Below are positions 47,040-59,654 of a stretch of DNA of 64,000 nucleotides, one piece after another (within the stretch, counting starts at the first letter, position 1; the number at the start of each line of letters is the position of its first letter). This DNA is from Dendrocalamus latiflorus. Lineage: Eukaryota; Streptophyta; Magnoliopsida; Poales; Poaceae. Location: the NCBI GenBank assembly GCA_017311315.1, contig CM029647.1, forward strand, positions 10,638,577-10,702,576, written 5' to 3'. A program made the position numbers and the translations under genes. Under the pieces are notes generated by a model, which was not told where the DNA came from, ran no database searches, and worked only from the letters and a program-made list of their open reading frames with translations.

Positions 47040-48417
47040 GGTCAATAAATTACCTAACTTTAGGAGTTTTAACTTTAACTTATAAACAGTAATTATTTAT
47101 AAAGAAACTTATAAAAGAAGACACAGTGTGTAATTTTGATCGATGTAAGTAAAGTTACTATGTGCATATTCTTTTAGCTAAAGCTTATGGCTTTTGGTTG
47201 CGGTTTGTGACTTTTGGGCTGTTCGTCCGAGAGATTACAGAGTAATAAAAACTCACGTGTAGTTTTTGCCGATATAAATAAAGTCGGTACAGTATATGCT
47301 ACAATTAACTAGTAAACCTCATTTTGAAAAGACATTCCGTTTAAAAACTAGTTAATGTAGAAAAATTAAAAACCGAAGCTAAAAGCTAAAAAAGAATAAG
47401 ACCTATAATATATACTATAATTGATTAGTAGGTCATATTAAAAAATATTCTATTTAAAAATTATTTATTATAAATTTTTTTTACTAAATATAGCTTTTAA
47501 AAGTCAATATACAGACAGGAACATAGTTGTCCCATCCTGCCTGCGTATACCATACGTGTCTCCAGAAATGTTCAATGCACCTAGCCGATCGAACTCAGCA
47601 AAACTTTCTAGTGCAACTTGGTACAATGTAACTTTCTAGCAACTTGGTACAATGTTTCTCCAAAAGTACAGAAAATGCTTAAAAAAATTGTTAGCATCAT
47701 GAGATGAGATGGACTGCAGCTACAACAAAGCAATGGAAGCAGAAAACTACCTTAAACTATCTGGCCATACTGACTTTTAAAAACTATTTTTCTGTAATAA
47801 ATAATTTTTATATAATACTTAACTTTCAAATAATATCTTTTAAGATTAGATCTATTAGTTAATTATAGTACACAATACAACGATTTTATTTATATCAATC
47901 AAAATTATATATAAATCTCTCTCTAAAATTTATTACTATTTATAAAACAAAATCAAAAGCTAAACTCAAAAGCCTATCTCAACAGGTCTAAGTGGTCAGC
48001 GCACGCTTATCCAATTAATAATGACACATAGCAGAGGGTGAAATTCGCAGCTCTATTTGCATCCTTGTATTATCACTTAAAGTCATCCCTAGTATCCCTC
48101 CTCATGCTCCTAATAATTTCGTTGTGACGTGCGCAGTACGACGAAGTCGGCGAGTTTCAGAAACATAAAACATGAGCCAGATTCACTTCACCTGAACCTA
48201 ATCGATCAGGTATTCATCAGCCATGGATTGCCAGCCAAACAAGCTGCAAGTGCCTTTGCTTTTGGAAGGACATTCCAGGGCAACTTACGAAGATGCTTAT
48301 CCTATTTTATGCAGTGAGCTATATATGCTCTCTTACTAATGCACGCATGTATGTTTGTGTGTCCGATGCTAGGAAAATTGTTCAGAGAGTTCAGACGTTA
48401 GAGTACGATGTTTACCC
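47040..48417. other. AT-rich intergenic DNA
   Basis: Words such as AAAAGCTAAAAGC and AATTAACTAGTAAAC at 47.2-47.5 and 47.75-47.97 kb recur in the two blocks and suggest decayed MITEs. No gene is recognised. Confidence 0.35.
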
Positions 48418-48590
48418 GTGGAACATTCCAACAGTACCGAGTCCCTTCCTTGTATCTCCACAGTCAAATCATCTCCAAACTTGACTAAGCTTTTTATCTT
48501 TGTGTCAATCTCAGCAAACTTTTCAATGCATCCGACCATGTAGTTGCTTGCGCCAGTATCTAGATACCAAACCTTGTTATCATGTGCACC
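48418..48590 (-). pseudogene. Copia retrotransposon protease fragment
   Basis: On the minus strand the frame reads GAHDNKVWYLDTGASNYMVG, then CIEKFAEIDTKIKSLVKFGD, then DLTVEIQGRDSVLLEC. WYLDTGASNHM with the aspartate of DTGA is the active-site region of Ty1/copia proteases, and VKFGDxxxVxIxGxGxV is the following conserved strand. No reverse transcriptase or integrase adjoins it, so it is an isolated fragment. Confidence 0.8.
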
Positions 48591-51500
48591 AAAGTAAAAG
48601 AATAAACTAATTATAATGTGTTTATGATCCCTATTTTATTCTCAAATTGAGACAGCGGCAAAAGAAGTGATTAGCGCTAATTAAAAGCGATCAGGATTAA
48701 GTAATATATGGAGTAGTTAGCGATTTAATTAACTCTTAATGATTATGTTAGCGCTAATCAAATGCGCTTAATGTAGCGTTGCATAGCATAGCAGTGAAGC
48801 TGTGCGCAGCTAACCAGTGGGTGGAGCGCACACGCGTCAGCGTGGGGGAAATCCAATTCCACATAGATGTAAGTGTTGGCCAGAGTATTCCCCATCTCTA
48901 ATATACGAAATATTTGATGCTTTTTGAAGTATTCACAGAAGGTATATTACTTTATCTTTGGATCTTGTCATTTCACCTGGACGTGCAATGAACCACCATT
49001 AGATACAGCTATCACAAATTAAACCTTGAGCAAGTACCTCCGTTCTGTTTTAATGTCTTTCCATAGTATGTGTAGTCAATATTTTAAAACTTTGATCCTA
49101 ATATACATAAAAGTATTGAGATTTATCACATAGTAGTGTTATCACTAGAATATTAATTATCATCAAAAATACTTTCATAACCTTATTTTTTTAAATAATT
49201 TTTACTAACATTTAATTGAAAAAATAATGGTCAAATATATGTATTGAACGTTGTGTCGATGTTCAAAATGAAAGTAAAAAAAGAGAATAAATGTAGTACT
49301 ACATGATCAGAAAAATGATTAATAGTTGGATGAATTGTGCTCCAAGCCGCTTTAACTCTATTATTGAAAAAATAACGGTCAAATATATGTATTGACTAAT
49401 AGCTATGACGGTTAGTTTTTAACTCTATTATAAGTACTTATGCGATGAATCGAATGCCGATATACCTATAAGCCGCTTTAAAAAACTATCTCAATCAATA
49501 AGCTGCTTAAAAAAAAGGACTAAGAAATTGTTCCGTTTATTTGTTAGAGAGGATTCATAAGCTATAAGTCAAAAGCAACGTGTATTAGTAGGAGTGTGCA
49601 GTAGTACCTTACATATTAATGCAATAGCTAGTATACTCCTAGGTTAATATTATGTTGACTGATCATCACTGTACACATCATATATATATATATATACACA
49701 CACACACGAGTGTGTATCTTTAGCACATATCTAGAAAGACGAAAACTAAAAATAAATTTTTATTAAAATACACTAAAGTACATATAAAAATAGACACTAG
49801 GATTTGATCTACCACCTCGTGAAGAGGCGGTTCCGGTTAGTTGTACTCTAACCTCGTAACATATATCAATAGCTGACCGCAGCTATTCGATGGATCTATT
49901 ACTGCTAGTTCATCTAAATAAAGCCCTGATCTGAAATTTTGGTTGACATTGTCAGCTGGTAGCTCAACTCCCAGAAGACAATTGAATGCGTAGAATCATT
50001 AATGGTCTTTTTAGTATATTTGATACTATTTGGCACTGAATTTATAAAAATAATAGTATGTCTAGCGTATTGATAAAAATAATGTTTTTATCATTTGGTG
50101 GTCGGACGGCGACATCCATGGGCTGACGCGTAGCCGACGACAGGCGGCCTGCCGTCCCATGGCAAAACGGCAGGTGATTAGCCGGTTTAATTATCTATCC
50201 TAATTTATTTTTTATACTATTTGTTTAAAATTTTAAATATAGCAAATGAGTTCAAAAAATTATAAAATTTTATGTATAGCCTCTTGACACAACATACTTA
50301 GTTGTGTAAATTTTTTTGGTAAATCATACAATTCCAATATTTGTAGGAGTTGTTACATATAACAAACGAGCTCTAAAAATTATGAAATTTTGTTGGAAGC
50401 CTTCCGACATAGTCATAGTAATTGTGTAAATTTTTTAGAATTTTATATGATTTGAATTTGCCACATTAATTTATGTTAATTTAATCATGAAATTAACGAT
50501 ACTCAGGCATCTTTTGCAGTTTTTGACCTCTATCCTTCACACATATATCAGCTCGTTACTGCTAACTTTTCTTTCCTACTGTGTACTTTGCACAATTGTC
50601 ACTCTATCTGTGTCGTCCCCCTCGCGTGCTCCCTCATCCGCACTAATGTCATTATGTCCATGCCGTCCCCCCTCGCCCACTCCCTCGTCTGCACGTTTAT
50701 CAGTGTTACCATACCGTCCCTCCTCGTCCGAAGTGCTGCTCGTCGACAAGGATTCCTTTATTTGTGGGGTGAGCACACCGAGTTCCCTTTTTGCTCGGCC
50801 ATAAATACAAACCTCTCATAGTTCACCATCGCTCATCTCAGTCGCTCATCATAGAAACTCATTCTCATGGTCGTCATTCAAAATTAAGCTCATTATTTTG
50901 AGATGCCAGTGTATATCTCATTAAGGACGCGGCAGTAGGACGCATCAGTGTTGATTGCTTCTCCCAAAAGGTAGGTAATTTTTTATCACATGTTTTTGAC
51001 GTTATTCTTGTAGTCATAGTTAATTAGTATTATTTAGTTAGTCATAATTAATGTATTTTGTATTTCGAAGTAAGTAGATCGTAGTATTTTAGATGTAGTT
51101 TTTACTTTTTTGTGTATGTACGGTACCCATAATTTGTTATTATTTGTTAGTATATAATTAAGCAATCATAACTACTGTAGTGGAAATTAGTTAGGGTTAA
51201 CTAATGAGTTAGTGTAATAATTAAGTGCTACGGATGACGGTAATGAATTACTCGTAATTTTTTCAAACGGATAATCAAATTATTGGTAATCAATGAATTA
51301 TTTGTATGTAGTTACACACTTGTAATCACTAACTTGTAAATTTCACTCTAAATTTAATGCCCAATACCCAAACCTAAGCAAACCATGGTGGATTTGAGAG
51401 AGCTTTGCTTTTTGACTATTTGATATAGTAACTCACTTTCAAATTGTATATCTTTTTAAGACGGGATCTACAGATAAAATTGTAGTATACACTGTATCAA

Positions 51501-51841
51501 ATTCAGCTATACTGGCCAAAATCACATGCGACTTTTTCCTCTTCATACTGTCTCACGAACAACCAGAATTTAAAAACTATAAATCAAAAACGAAAATCAC
51601 AGCATAAAAAAACCACCCCATAACTCATCAGCCCGCCGAGCCGGTCCGTATGACCAAACGGGCATGATTCTCTTCAGCCCACCCAGCCCTGAACCCAGGA
51701 TTGGGCCGGGCTAAATTTGCTCAGGTCCATGCGGGCCTCGGTATCTGGTCCGTTTTCATATGAGTCGAAGCGTTGGACCGTCGTCAGCTCCTTGTTCCGC
51801 TGTTCGCCTCTCCAGTCCCCCGGTACGACCCAAGAATTGAG
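48591..51841. other. AT-rich intergenic DNA without recognised genes
   Basis: A (TA)n(CA)n microsatellite lies at about 49.68-49.71 kb. A segment from about 49.03 kb starting TACCTCCGTTCTGTTTTAATG resembles a diverged Stowaway left end. An open frame at 50.49-50.80 kb has no recognisable domain. From about 51.67 kb the sequence becomes GC-rich and is the likely promoter/5' region of the SFT2-like gene. Confidence 0.4.
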
Positions 51842-51950
51842 ATCCTCTGCCTTCAAAGGCAGTGACTTTGGGTCACTGACGTGTGGGCCCCACGAGCCGT
51901 GGGGCCCACACGTCAGTGACCTAAAGTCACTGCCTTTGAAGGCAGAGGAT
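51842..51950. repeat. Near-perfect 109-bp hairpin just upstream of the SFT2-like start codon
   Basis: ATCCTCTGCCTTCAAAGGCA...TGCCTTTGAAGGCAGAGGAT forms arms of about 50 bp that pair almost perfectly around GGGCCCCACGAGCCGTGGGG; one G/A difference is visible (TTTGGGTCA against TTTAGGTCA). ACGACCCAAG is directly repeated outside it (51825-51834 and 51959-51968), consistent with the target duplication of a small MITE. The start codon follows at 51975, so the hairpin would lie in the 5' UTR or core promoter. Confidence 0.8.
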
Positions 51951-52156
51951 ACACGTCCACGACCCAAGCCAGCAATGGACACCCTCACCCGCCTCCACCA
52001 CTCCCTCGCTGGCGACGACGACGACGAGCCGCCGGAAGACGCCATCTTGGGAGACACCGAGGGCCTCTGCTCTCTCTCCCCTCTCCAGGTCAAACACAAG
52101 AGCCGAAGAACCCTATAGTGCAGGAACCGTTTCTTGGTTTGTGTCGATCTGATTTA

Positions 52157-52750
52157 GGCCCCGTTTGGCATGGCTCCACTTCACAAGTGGAGCTGTTTTT
52201 TTTGCTTCAGCTCCACGAACAGCTCCACCGGTGGAACTGGAGCTGTTTTGGTAGACTGTTTGGCAAAACAGCTCCACCTGTTTTATCATGCATGGTTGAG
52301 AGATGTCAATTGTCCAATATACCTCTGTCTATTTGGCTTGTAGTAACATCAAGAGCTGTATGTTTCTACATGATTTTTCATCCGAGTAAATTTGAATTCA
52401 AAAAAAAAATAAAATTTAAAATAACACAAAGTATTAGCAACCAATATTTAATGGCGGCGGCGCTCCCTTCACGGTCGAAGACGAGAAGACCGAACAGAGG
52501 AACGGGAACGGGAGAATAGAAGAGCCGGTGGCAGATCGCGTAAATTCACGAAAGTACAAGGGCAGTGGCATACGGGCCTGCGGATGGAGCCGGGTGGAGC
52601 TACTTTTTTCAGCTCCATCTCGTACATATCTTTTGTCTCAGCATGTTTTAAGGGACTCCTTGAGTGGAGCTATTTTGTTTTACCCCGTTTGGCACAAAAC
52701 GGCTTCAAACAGCTTCAGAAGCTGGTGGTGGAGCTGTGCCAAACGGGGCC
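52157..52750. mobile_element. Tourist-like MITE in intron 1 of the SFT2-like gene, 594 bp
   Basis: Inverted ends GGCCCCGTTTGGCATGGCTC and GGCCCCGTTTGGCACAGCTC (right end inverted) are flanked by TTA on both sides (52154-52156 and 52751-52753), the PIF/Harbinger-type duplication. CAGCTCCA/TGGAGCTG words recur near both ends. Non-coding. It ends only 27 bp before exon 2, so it supplies most of intron 1. Confidence 0.85.
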
Positions 52751-52831
52751 TTATTCCCCTTGTTTTGCCCGGTTCAGCGGGTCTACGGCTTCGCGGCGTG
52801 CTTGGTTTCTGGACTCGCCCTGATGATCCTG

Positions 52832-53927
52832 GTAGGCCGTTGCGATTTCCACCTGTAATTCATTGTCCGTTCGGTTCTTGATGTAGTACTGTTGTTGGAG
52901 TTGCTGGTTTCTCATGTAGGTGAAGAATTAGCGTCGTAGGTGATGCTATTTCCAGAAATTGGATGCTATACATTAAATGATTAAGAAATAGAGTTCTATT
53001 TATGCTTCTTGGATTATTCATTGTTAGCACATGTGATTAGGTCTATGATTTTTGATGATGAATAATTGATAATGTTGGTTGTGATATTACTTGTGGTGTG
53101 TTGCATATGTGTGGATTAATGTTGGTCAAGTTGAAGAGAACTTGTGCTGAAAAAACATTCTTTGGTCTTTGCATGTGCAGGTTGGGCGTAGAGATGATCA
53201 TGGTCGGTGACAAGAAGAACTAGAACTAGAAGGGGAATCTGAGGTCCAGGCGGTCAAGGATGTCACGAGATGATCGGGCTCACGCCGGAGCACATGGAGA
53301 TCAAAGGTGGATGATGCGTGGAGAAGCTATGGGAAGTGCGGTCCTGTAGGCTGACACGTGATGAGTTGAAAAGTTAGAATTTTAGAAAACCCGTGTTAAG
53401 AAGGTTTTTGGATCCCTTATGTGTTGGAATTGGATTAGAACTCATGGGCTTAGGATAAACTCAGGTTTTCGGTCCTATACTATAAATAGAGATGATGTTA
53501 CAGGCTAACCCTATAGCTTTTGGAGATACTAATTTTGTGCTAAAGTTTAGAGGTGTCAGGAGGGTACTTTGTAGCCACCATGATTCAGTAATAAAATATA
53601 GATCTATTCGAGAAAAGTTTCGGCGGCGCATTTCATTGCTTCGTCCCAACAGATCATCGACGACGTCTCGGTTTTATGCACGTCGCGTTGTCTCGGTCGA
53701 TGTCGCGTGACGTGTTTCATCACTCCTTCCTTGATTGGCACTTCTTGATTCGTGCGGCGTCCAAACCCGAAGCTGGTGCAAAGAGCATCACGTTTTCCTC
53801 GATCCATCCGCATGTGAGGAAACTTTTGCCCGTTGCGGTCATGGAGAAATCAGTCGGCAGATCAATGATCCAACCATAGGACTTCTCGATTCTTGTGCAA
53901 CTCCACACCGTGCCTTCTGTTGATCTG
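52832..53927. other. Intron 2 of the SFT2-like gene, left part: LTR-like sequence
   Basis: From about 52.95 kb the sequence is non-coding with a CTATAAATAG TATA-like box near 53480 and a transcribed-looking stretch after it. Its layout is weakly similar to the LTR-like sequence at 5.4-6.3 kb. I could not define its ends. Confidence 0.35.
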
Positions 53928-55311
53928 TTAAAGCAACTCCAGCAGAGCCCCTACTTGAGCCCTCAAACCTCATATTTGAGGGTTTGAGGCAAAAATAGAG
54001 GTCCAGCAGGGCCCCTACTAGAGCCCTCAAATTTGAGGGGCTCCTCAAATCCCCCTTCAGCCCTTATTTCCAGGGACCCTCCTCTGAGCCCTCATCCTAC
54101 CGTTTTTTGGTTTTTTCGGCGTCGCCGAAACTTCACCCGCCCCCCCCCAAATCCCTCGCCGCTGGTGCGCTCGGCCAAAATCCCCCGCCGCCGCCCGTGA
54201 AATTCCCCCGCCTCCGCCTGTGAAACTTCGCCCGCCTCCGCCGCTTCAACTCCCAGCTCCCAGATCAGCCAGGCCCCCGCCCGCCGCGACCCCTACGACG
54301 ACCTCCTCCACCGCCACGAAAACCCAACCCCACCGTCGCCTCCCTCCTCCTCGTCCTGAACCAAATCCGGTACATGCCGCTCTGCCAGATCTTGCCTGCT
54401 GCTCTTCTCTTGCCAGATCTTGCGCTGGTTGCTGTACTCGCTCTAGCTAGGGTTTGTTTAACTTGCGCATATCCAACTAGTGCTTGCTTTTGTTTGGGCA
54501 AGCCAAATTCCGGTGCTTTCTGCGGTCCACGGGAGTTCGTGATCTGTAATCCCCGTAGAGCACGTCGATTCGATGCTGCGGCTGGGATTTGCGATTTGGA
54601 GTTTGGTTCGAGTGTCATAGAGTTCGGTCAGGGTCGCAAATTTCAACCTCAATTTCTTGCCAGGCTACTAATGAGATGGCTGTAAGTGACAACTTTTGCT
54701 TATGCTTTCTTGAACTCTTTTCAGGGGCTACCGTGGATACTTCCCGAGCGCTTCGCCAACTCTCAGATTGCACCAGAAGCAGGTGATGTGGATGATGATC
54801 CTTCAGTAGGAGTAACATCTAGTTCCACTTCACAAATTGTTTATCTCAATCTTATATCACCACTTGATATGTTTGCTGTCTCATGATGTTTGGTTCTTTT
54901 GCAAATCGTCATGTGGGAATACCTGAATAAATGATCAGGTTTGACGATGTGAGCTTTGTATGTATAATCTAATCTGAATCAAATAAGCGTCAAATGTATA
55001 TCTTGTCTGTACTCATTCTTTTTGAGTTTTTGTCATAAGAGTAGCTAAAGTAATGTCACGAAATTTTGATATAAAAATAACTAAACCTTGTCTGTACTCA
55101 TTATTTTGTTATCTGGAGCTCAGTGTTGCACTTGAAATGCACTGTTAAGCATGATGCCCAGGTGGTAATATTAGATACTAAAAGCTCTTTATACTTGTCT
55201 CCTCCTTTTGAAGGGAAGGCAACTGGCTCTTTATATAACCCTGCATCACTTCATCTGCCCAACTAGTATGTGCTGTTTTTTTCCTTGATTGTGGTCTCCA
55301 CAGTTTGAGAT

Positions 55312-56424
55312 ATGTCGCAAGGAGGTCAGTGGTCAAGGATGATGTCCGAGGAGACTGGGATTAATGATATTGATATTTCACCAATTGGTACTCAACCAAT
55401 TGTGTCTCAACCAGTTGCTAGTGAACCTAGTGCATCCAAAAAGAAGCCAATCCGTGCTGCCAACTACTCTCAGCAAGAGGATCTCCAGCTATGTGAGTCA
55501 TGGGAGAACATTAGTATGGATCCTATTACTGCAAATGAACAACCTGGTTCAGCATATTGGAAGCGAATTCATGAAAACTACCATGCCAACAAGAAATTTG
55601 AATCTAGTAGGACTGCCAACTCTCTTGAGCATCGGTGGAGCATAATTTACAAGGAGTTGCAGAAGTTTCAGGGCTATTTTGAAGAAGTTGAGCATCGCCA
55701 TCCTAGTGGTGTGCCTTTCCAGGAACATGTAAGAAATTCTTTCATATCGAACATTACCATGAATCAATTCATTAATATACCAAAAATGCTGACTCACACA
55801 TGTCTTTGCTTTCAGGTGTTGGAAGCACAAACTATATATGCAGACAAGGAGCCAAACAAGAAGGGTTTCCCTTTCTATCACTGTTGGTTGAAGGTTAGGC
55901 ATTGCCCCAAGTTCACGGCTCTTCTGCCCTCCAAAAGGCCTAGGACAAGCAACTCAACACCAATTGATGTTCCTGATCAAGAAGAAAATGATAGTGGCAA
56001 GAGCTAAACTCCTGACTCATCCATGTCTAGTGCAAAAAGGCCTATGGGGAGGAAGCAAGCAAAGGAGAAGGTGAAAAGGGGAGGGGAAGAATCTAAGTAT
56101 GCAGGGATGCTTGAGAAGGTGCTTATGGAAAAATAAAAAATTAGAGAAGATAGATGGCAGGAGACCAAGATGATGCAAGAGCGCAAGGTATCGATTGAGG
56201 AGCGCAAGGTATCGATTGAGGAGAGAAAGTTGATGTGGGAGCAAGAACAGAAGATTATGTTTTGTGATCTCAACACATTGGACCCCGATGTAAAGGCATA
56301 TGTGATAGCAATGAGGGCTCAGCTTGCAGCTCAAAGGATGGCGGCCTTAAATAGTGGTTTGGGTGGTAGCAACGATGGCAGTGGCTTTGCTGGCAGTGGA
56401 GGGTCTGGTGGCGGAGAGATTTGA
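55312..56424 (+). pseudogene. Harbinger ORF1, Myb/trihelix-like DNA-binding protein, with stops
   Basis: In Harbinger elements this protein binds the transposon ends and helps bring the transposase into the nucleus. The frame shows an N-terminal low-complexity part, a trihelix/Myb-like domain (about residues 48-120: ANYSQQEDLQLCESWENIS, QPGSAYWKRIHENYH, LEHRWSIIYKELQKFQGYFE), an 87-bp intron (55729-55815, GTAAGA...TTTCAG) after PFQEH, then VLEAQTIYADKEPNKKGFPF. Beyond it are a basic region, a coiled-coil-like helix with two copies of ERKVSIE, and a glycine/serine tail. Two in-frame stops interrupt it: TAA at 56005-56007 and TAA at 56134-56136, with the same frame resuming to 56424. The NAM-associated layout is common for plant Harbinger ORF1. 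Confidence 0.85.
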
Positions 56425-56710
56425 GACATCGATGTTTGTTTTGGTTTATTACTATGCATGCTCTATTGATGTTTATGTTGATTTCTACGTATGGTTGATG
56501 ACTATTTAATTTAGTTGATGGGAGTGGACTATGTATGGTTGATGATTATGTTTTGATGAACTATGTTGATCCTTATTATTCATGATAACTATGGTTGAAT
56601 TTGTATGTGTTGGTCCTTTATTCATGATAACCATGTATGTGTTCTTTTTTTTAAATATTATGCTGTCCATGGTTGAATTTGTTTAATTACAATTCAGTGA
56701 TGTACTGCAG

Positions 56711-58011
56711 ATGGTGTTTACCGATGATGATGATGATTTTCTTGAGCAATGGTGGGAGGAAGAGGAATCAGACGATGATGATTTGGCTGCGGCTGTGCTC
56801 ATTCTTGCTGATGCTGAAGAAAGGGAACGCAAGAAGGCTCGGCGTGGTTCGATGCCTGGTCGTCAAGTGGTACCACGAGACATTCATGCTGGGAACTTGC
56901 GTATTGTGGCAGATTATTTTGCAGACCCCCAGTTTACAATGACAAGTTCTTTCGAAGACGATTTAGAATGTCAAAGGCATTGTTTTTGAGAATTGTTGAA
57001 GGGGTGGAGACACATGATGATTATTTCAGGCAAAGGATAAATGCAGTAGGATTGCTCGGAGCCACTGCCCTTCAGAAGGTGGTTGGATCTTTTAGGATGC
57101 TAGCATATGATGTTCCTGCAGATTCCATGGATGAGGTTGTGAGAATTGCAGAGAGCACTATGATTGAGGCCTTCCATCACTTTGTAAAAGCTGTGGTTGA
57201 GGTTTTTGGTGAACAATACTTGAGGCCACCCACTATTGAGGATACTACAAGATTGATGGAGATAAATAACAAGAGGGGTTGGCCAGGTATGCTTGGATGC
57301 ATTGACTGTATGCATTGGAGGTGGAAGAATTGCCCAACTGCATGGAAAGGGATGTACTCGGGATATGTGGATGGACCAACCATGATACTAGAAGCTGTTG
57401 CATCAGAGGATTTGTGGATTTGGCATTCATTTTTTGGATTGCCTGGATCACTTAATGATATCAATGTTTTGAAGAGGTCCCCTCTATTTCAGCGGCTAAC
57501 TTCAGGAACTTCACCTGCTATTGAGTATACGGTGAATGGCAATAAGTACACCATGGGTTATTATTTGGCAGATGGGATCTATCCATCATGGGCTACATTT
57601 GTGAAGAGCTACAGAAACCCACAAGGTAACAAGAAATGTCATTTCACAAAAGCTCAAGAAGCGGTAAGGAAGGATGTTGAGAGAGCATTTGGTGTGTTGC
57701 AATCACGCTTTGCCATGATTAGAGGTCCTGCAAGATTTTGGAATAAGGAGACACTATGGTATATAATGACAGCGTGTGTGATCATGCATAATATGATAAT
57801 TGAGAATGAGCGAGATGCAGATGATGTTGGGGGCTATGACTATGATCAAGATGGGGGTGAGGAGCTGAGGGAGGAGGAATACCAACGCCGCAATCCACTT
57901 GTGTTGTCGGAGTTTCTCAAGATACACAGGGAGATTGAAGATAGACAGGGACATGAGAAACTCCGCGACGATCTTGTGGAAAATTTGTGGGCGATACATA
58001 GCGTTAGCTAG
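56711..58011 (+). pseudogene. Harbinger DDE transposase (ORF2) with one frameshift
   Basis: The N-terminal part starts MVFTDDDDDFLEQWW (56711) and runs through IVADYFADP. The conserved frame then continues PVYNDKFFRRRFRMSKALF one base off, up to the stop at 58011. The break is in a run of five C at 56926-56930; one more C would restore the reading, so it is a simple homopolymer deletion. The main open part (56968-58011, 347 residues) holds the catalytic triad of the HARBI1-like family: D113 in GCIDCMHW, D164 in GLPGSLNDINVL and E238 in DVERAFGVLQ. The end is an acidic, charged tail. No other lesion is visible in the catalytic domain. Confidence 0.9.
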
Positions 58012-58389
58012 TTGTTTAATTATTTTCGTAGACTTCATTTTACATGTTATGATGGATTATATTAGTTTATTTGATGTTATGTGATGAACTCTGTGCTTTC
58101 AATTTAAATTCGGAACAAATTTAAATTTAAATAAGAATATTCGTATTTGAATTCATAAATTTAAATATTGTCTCTAATTGAGAAATCATAAATATTTTAT
58201 TCTGTATTGTGCTTTTGTCCCATACATATGCATAAATGTTGAAGAAATAGTGGGAATTGAGAAGTAGGGGCCCTGTTTTGAGGGCTCTTGCTGGAGTGCA
58301 GTCCAGAAAACAGGGCCCTCAAAAGTAGGGGAGCCCTCAAATGAAAAGTAGGGGCCCTGTTTTGAGGGCTACTGCTGGAGTTGCTCTTA

Positions 58390-59019
58390 GTCGGCTCAGA
58401 GTTTGCATCAATACATATCCATCTAGACATTAATATGTGTTGAAAGAGCAGAAGATAGTAAGTTTAATAAAAAGTTTTCGCTGTGCACTGTAATTAATCA
58501 CCCCCTTCTGATTATCATCGTCGATCCTACGTTCACATCATCACATAGAAATGTATCAAATATGTTCGAAGTTTAACTTGTGACATAATCACATGAGTAA
58601 ATGTTTATTACAGAGATAAGGATTTAGGTTAGTCGCAATACTGAATTCTTTGTGAAAGTTACTTGTCCCAAGAAGCATATACTTAGCTTTTGTTTTGTCG
58701 GTGCTAAAGAACTAATGCTATTGTTTTCTCTTAGTTGCATTCTAGATATTGATTGCCATGCATGCTTATGCGGAATATGTTCTGATTTGACCCTGGATGA
58801 GAAAATTGTTAATTCCATGTGGGTCAAATGTTTGTATCATTAGGAACTTAGGACCGTAGGTTATTATAAAGTTATAATTATGACCTACTGGTAGGCTGTT
58901 TAACAGAATTTAGTTGTAGCAAACATGTCTGGACTTCATACCGTTAGTTTTGGTGATGATTTTCATTTCTCTGTCAAGTAGGAGTAATACACTACTTACC
59001 TTTCATTTTTCTTGTGCAG
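58390..59019. other. Intron 2 of the SFT2-like gene, right part
   Basis: This AT-rich intron sequence lies between the Harbinger element and exon 3 (acceptor CTTGTGCAG). No gene is seen. Confidence 0.6.
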
Positions 59020-59654
59020 TCACTTGTTGTTTTCACCTGACCTATTAAATTTGCAGTCATGTTTACATTTGGAAACATAATGGCAGTTGGGAGGTGATTA
59101 AACAGATTTTCACTCATATAACTTTCTCATCATTTATCTGATTACCTTAGTACTGTCCCCTATATTTGGTGTTGCTATTTCTACAATCATTACTGTCAAA
59201 CTTCTAAGTGTGAATCCTATCAAATACCAGATTGATATGTGTGTTTAATTAGAGCATTTGTTCTGTACTAATTTTCTTTCTTGAATATTTGCCATATGTT
59301 GATTTGAACCTTTGTTTGGCAGCACAGCCTTCCTAATGGGGCCACATCAACAATTGAGGATGATGCTTGACCCAGTTCGTGTGTATGCAACTGCTATTTA
59401 TGTTGGATGTGTTGTTTTGGCTCTAATTTTTGCTCTTTGGGTTAGTAATCTCTGAACTGTTTTTTCTTTCTTATGGCCTTATTTATGGAAGTAAATTGCT
59501 TTGTTGAATGAACAACTATTCAAATTCCACACACAACCATGTGTTCTGTATGTGGTTTAACTGTTCAGGTTCATGACAAGCTGCTAACATTAATTGCAAT
59601 CATATGTGAGATATGATGTGCCCTGTTTTGGTAAGCCTCCTTTCTTTAAAATAA

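Larger units (their letters stand above)
53931..58386 (+). mobile_element. PIF/Harbinger DNA transposon, complete ends, 4456 bp
   Basis: Terminal inverted repeats AAGCAACTCCAGCAG and, inverted, GAGCAACTCCAGCAG are flanked by TTA on both sides (53928-53930 and 58387-58389), the classical Harbinger duplication. Subterminal regions on both sides contain TTGAGGGCTC/GAGCCCTCAAA words. The element encodes both expected proteins: a Myb/trihelix-like ORF1 and a DDE transposase ORF2, in the same direction. Both frames are broken by a few lesions, so this copy is probably inactive but young. It occupies intron 2 of the SFT2-like gene in the sense direction. Confidence 0.93.
51975..59630 (+). pseudogene. 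SFT2/Got1-like vesicle-transport membrane protein gene, disrupted
   Basis: Exons 51975-52088, 52778-52831, 59020-59093, 59323-59440 and 59569-59630 fit GT-AG splicing and keep phase. They match the plant SFT2-like family (At5g24170 type), four-helix Golgi membrane proteins in vesicle fusion. Readings are MDTLTRLHHSLAGDDDDE...LCSLSPLQ, RVYGFAACLVSGLALMIL, then PIKFAVMFTFGNIMAVG, then STAFLMGPHQQLRMMLDPVR with YATAIYVGCVVLALIFALW, then VHDKLLTLIAIICEI. Exon 3 has an in-frame TGA (59038-59040) where relatives have AKP or similar. Exon 5 has a second TGA (59614-59616) through a 3-base insertion, ATATG-ATG-TGCC, before CALFW. The last exon (YSLSYIPFARR...) is not found; a copia-type LTR begins about 1.1 kb on. 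Introns hold a Tourist MITE and a PIF/Harbinger transposon. The locus looks like a recent pseudogene. Confidence 0.85.

Noticed and set aside
53492..53710. A small gene at 53.5-53.7 kb inside intron 2 of the SFT2-like gene
   Set aside because: The open frame has no recognisable domain and follows a TATA-like box typical of an LTR; treated as repeat-derived.
54217..54890. Open frames in the left part of the Harbinger element
   Set aside because: This is the leader region between the inverted repeat and ORF1; frames overlap on both strands with no known domain.
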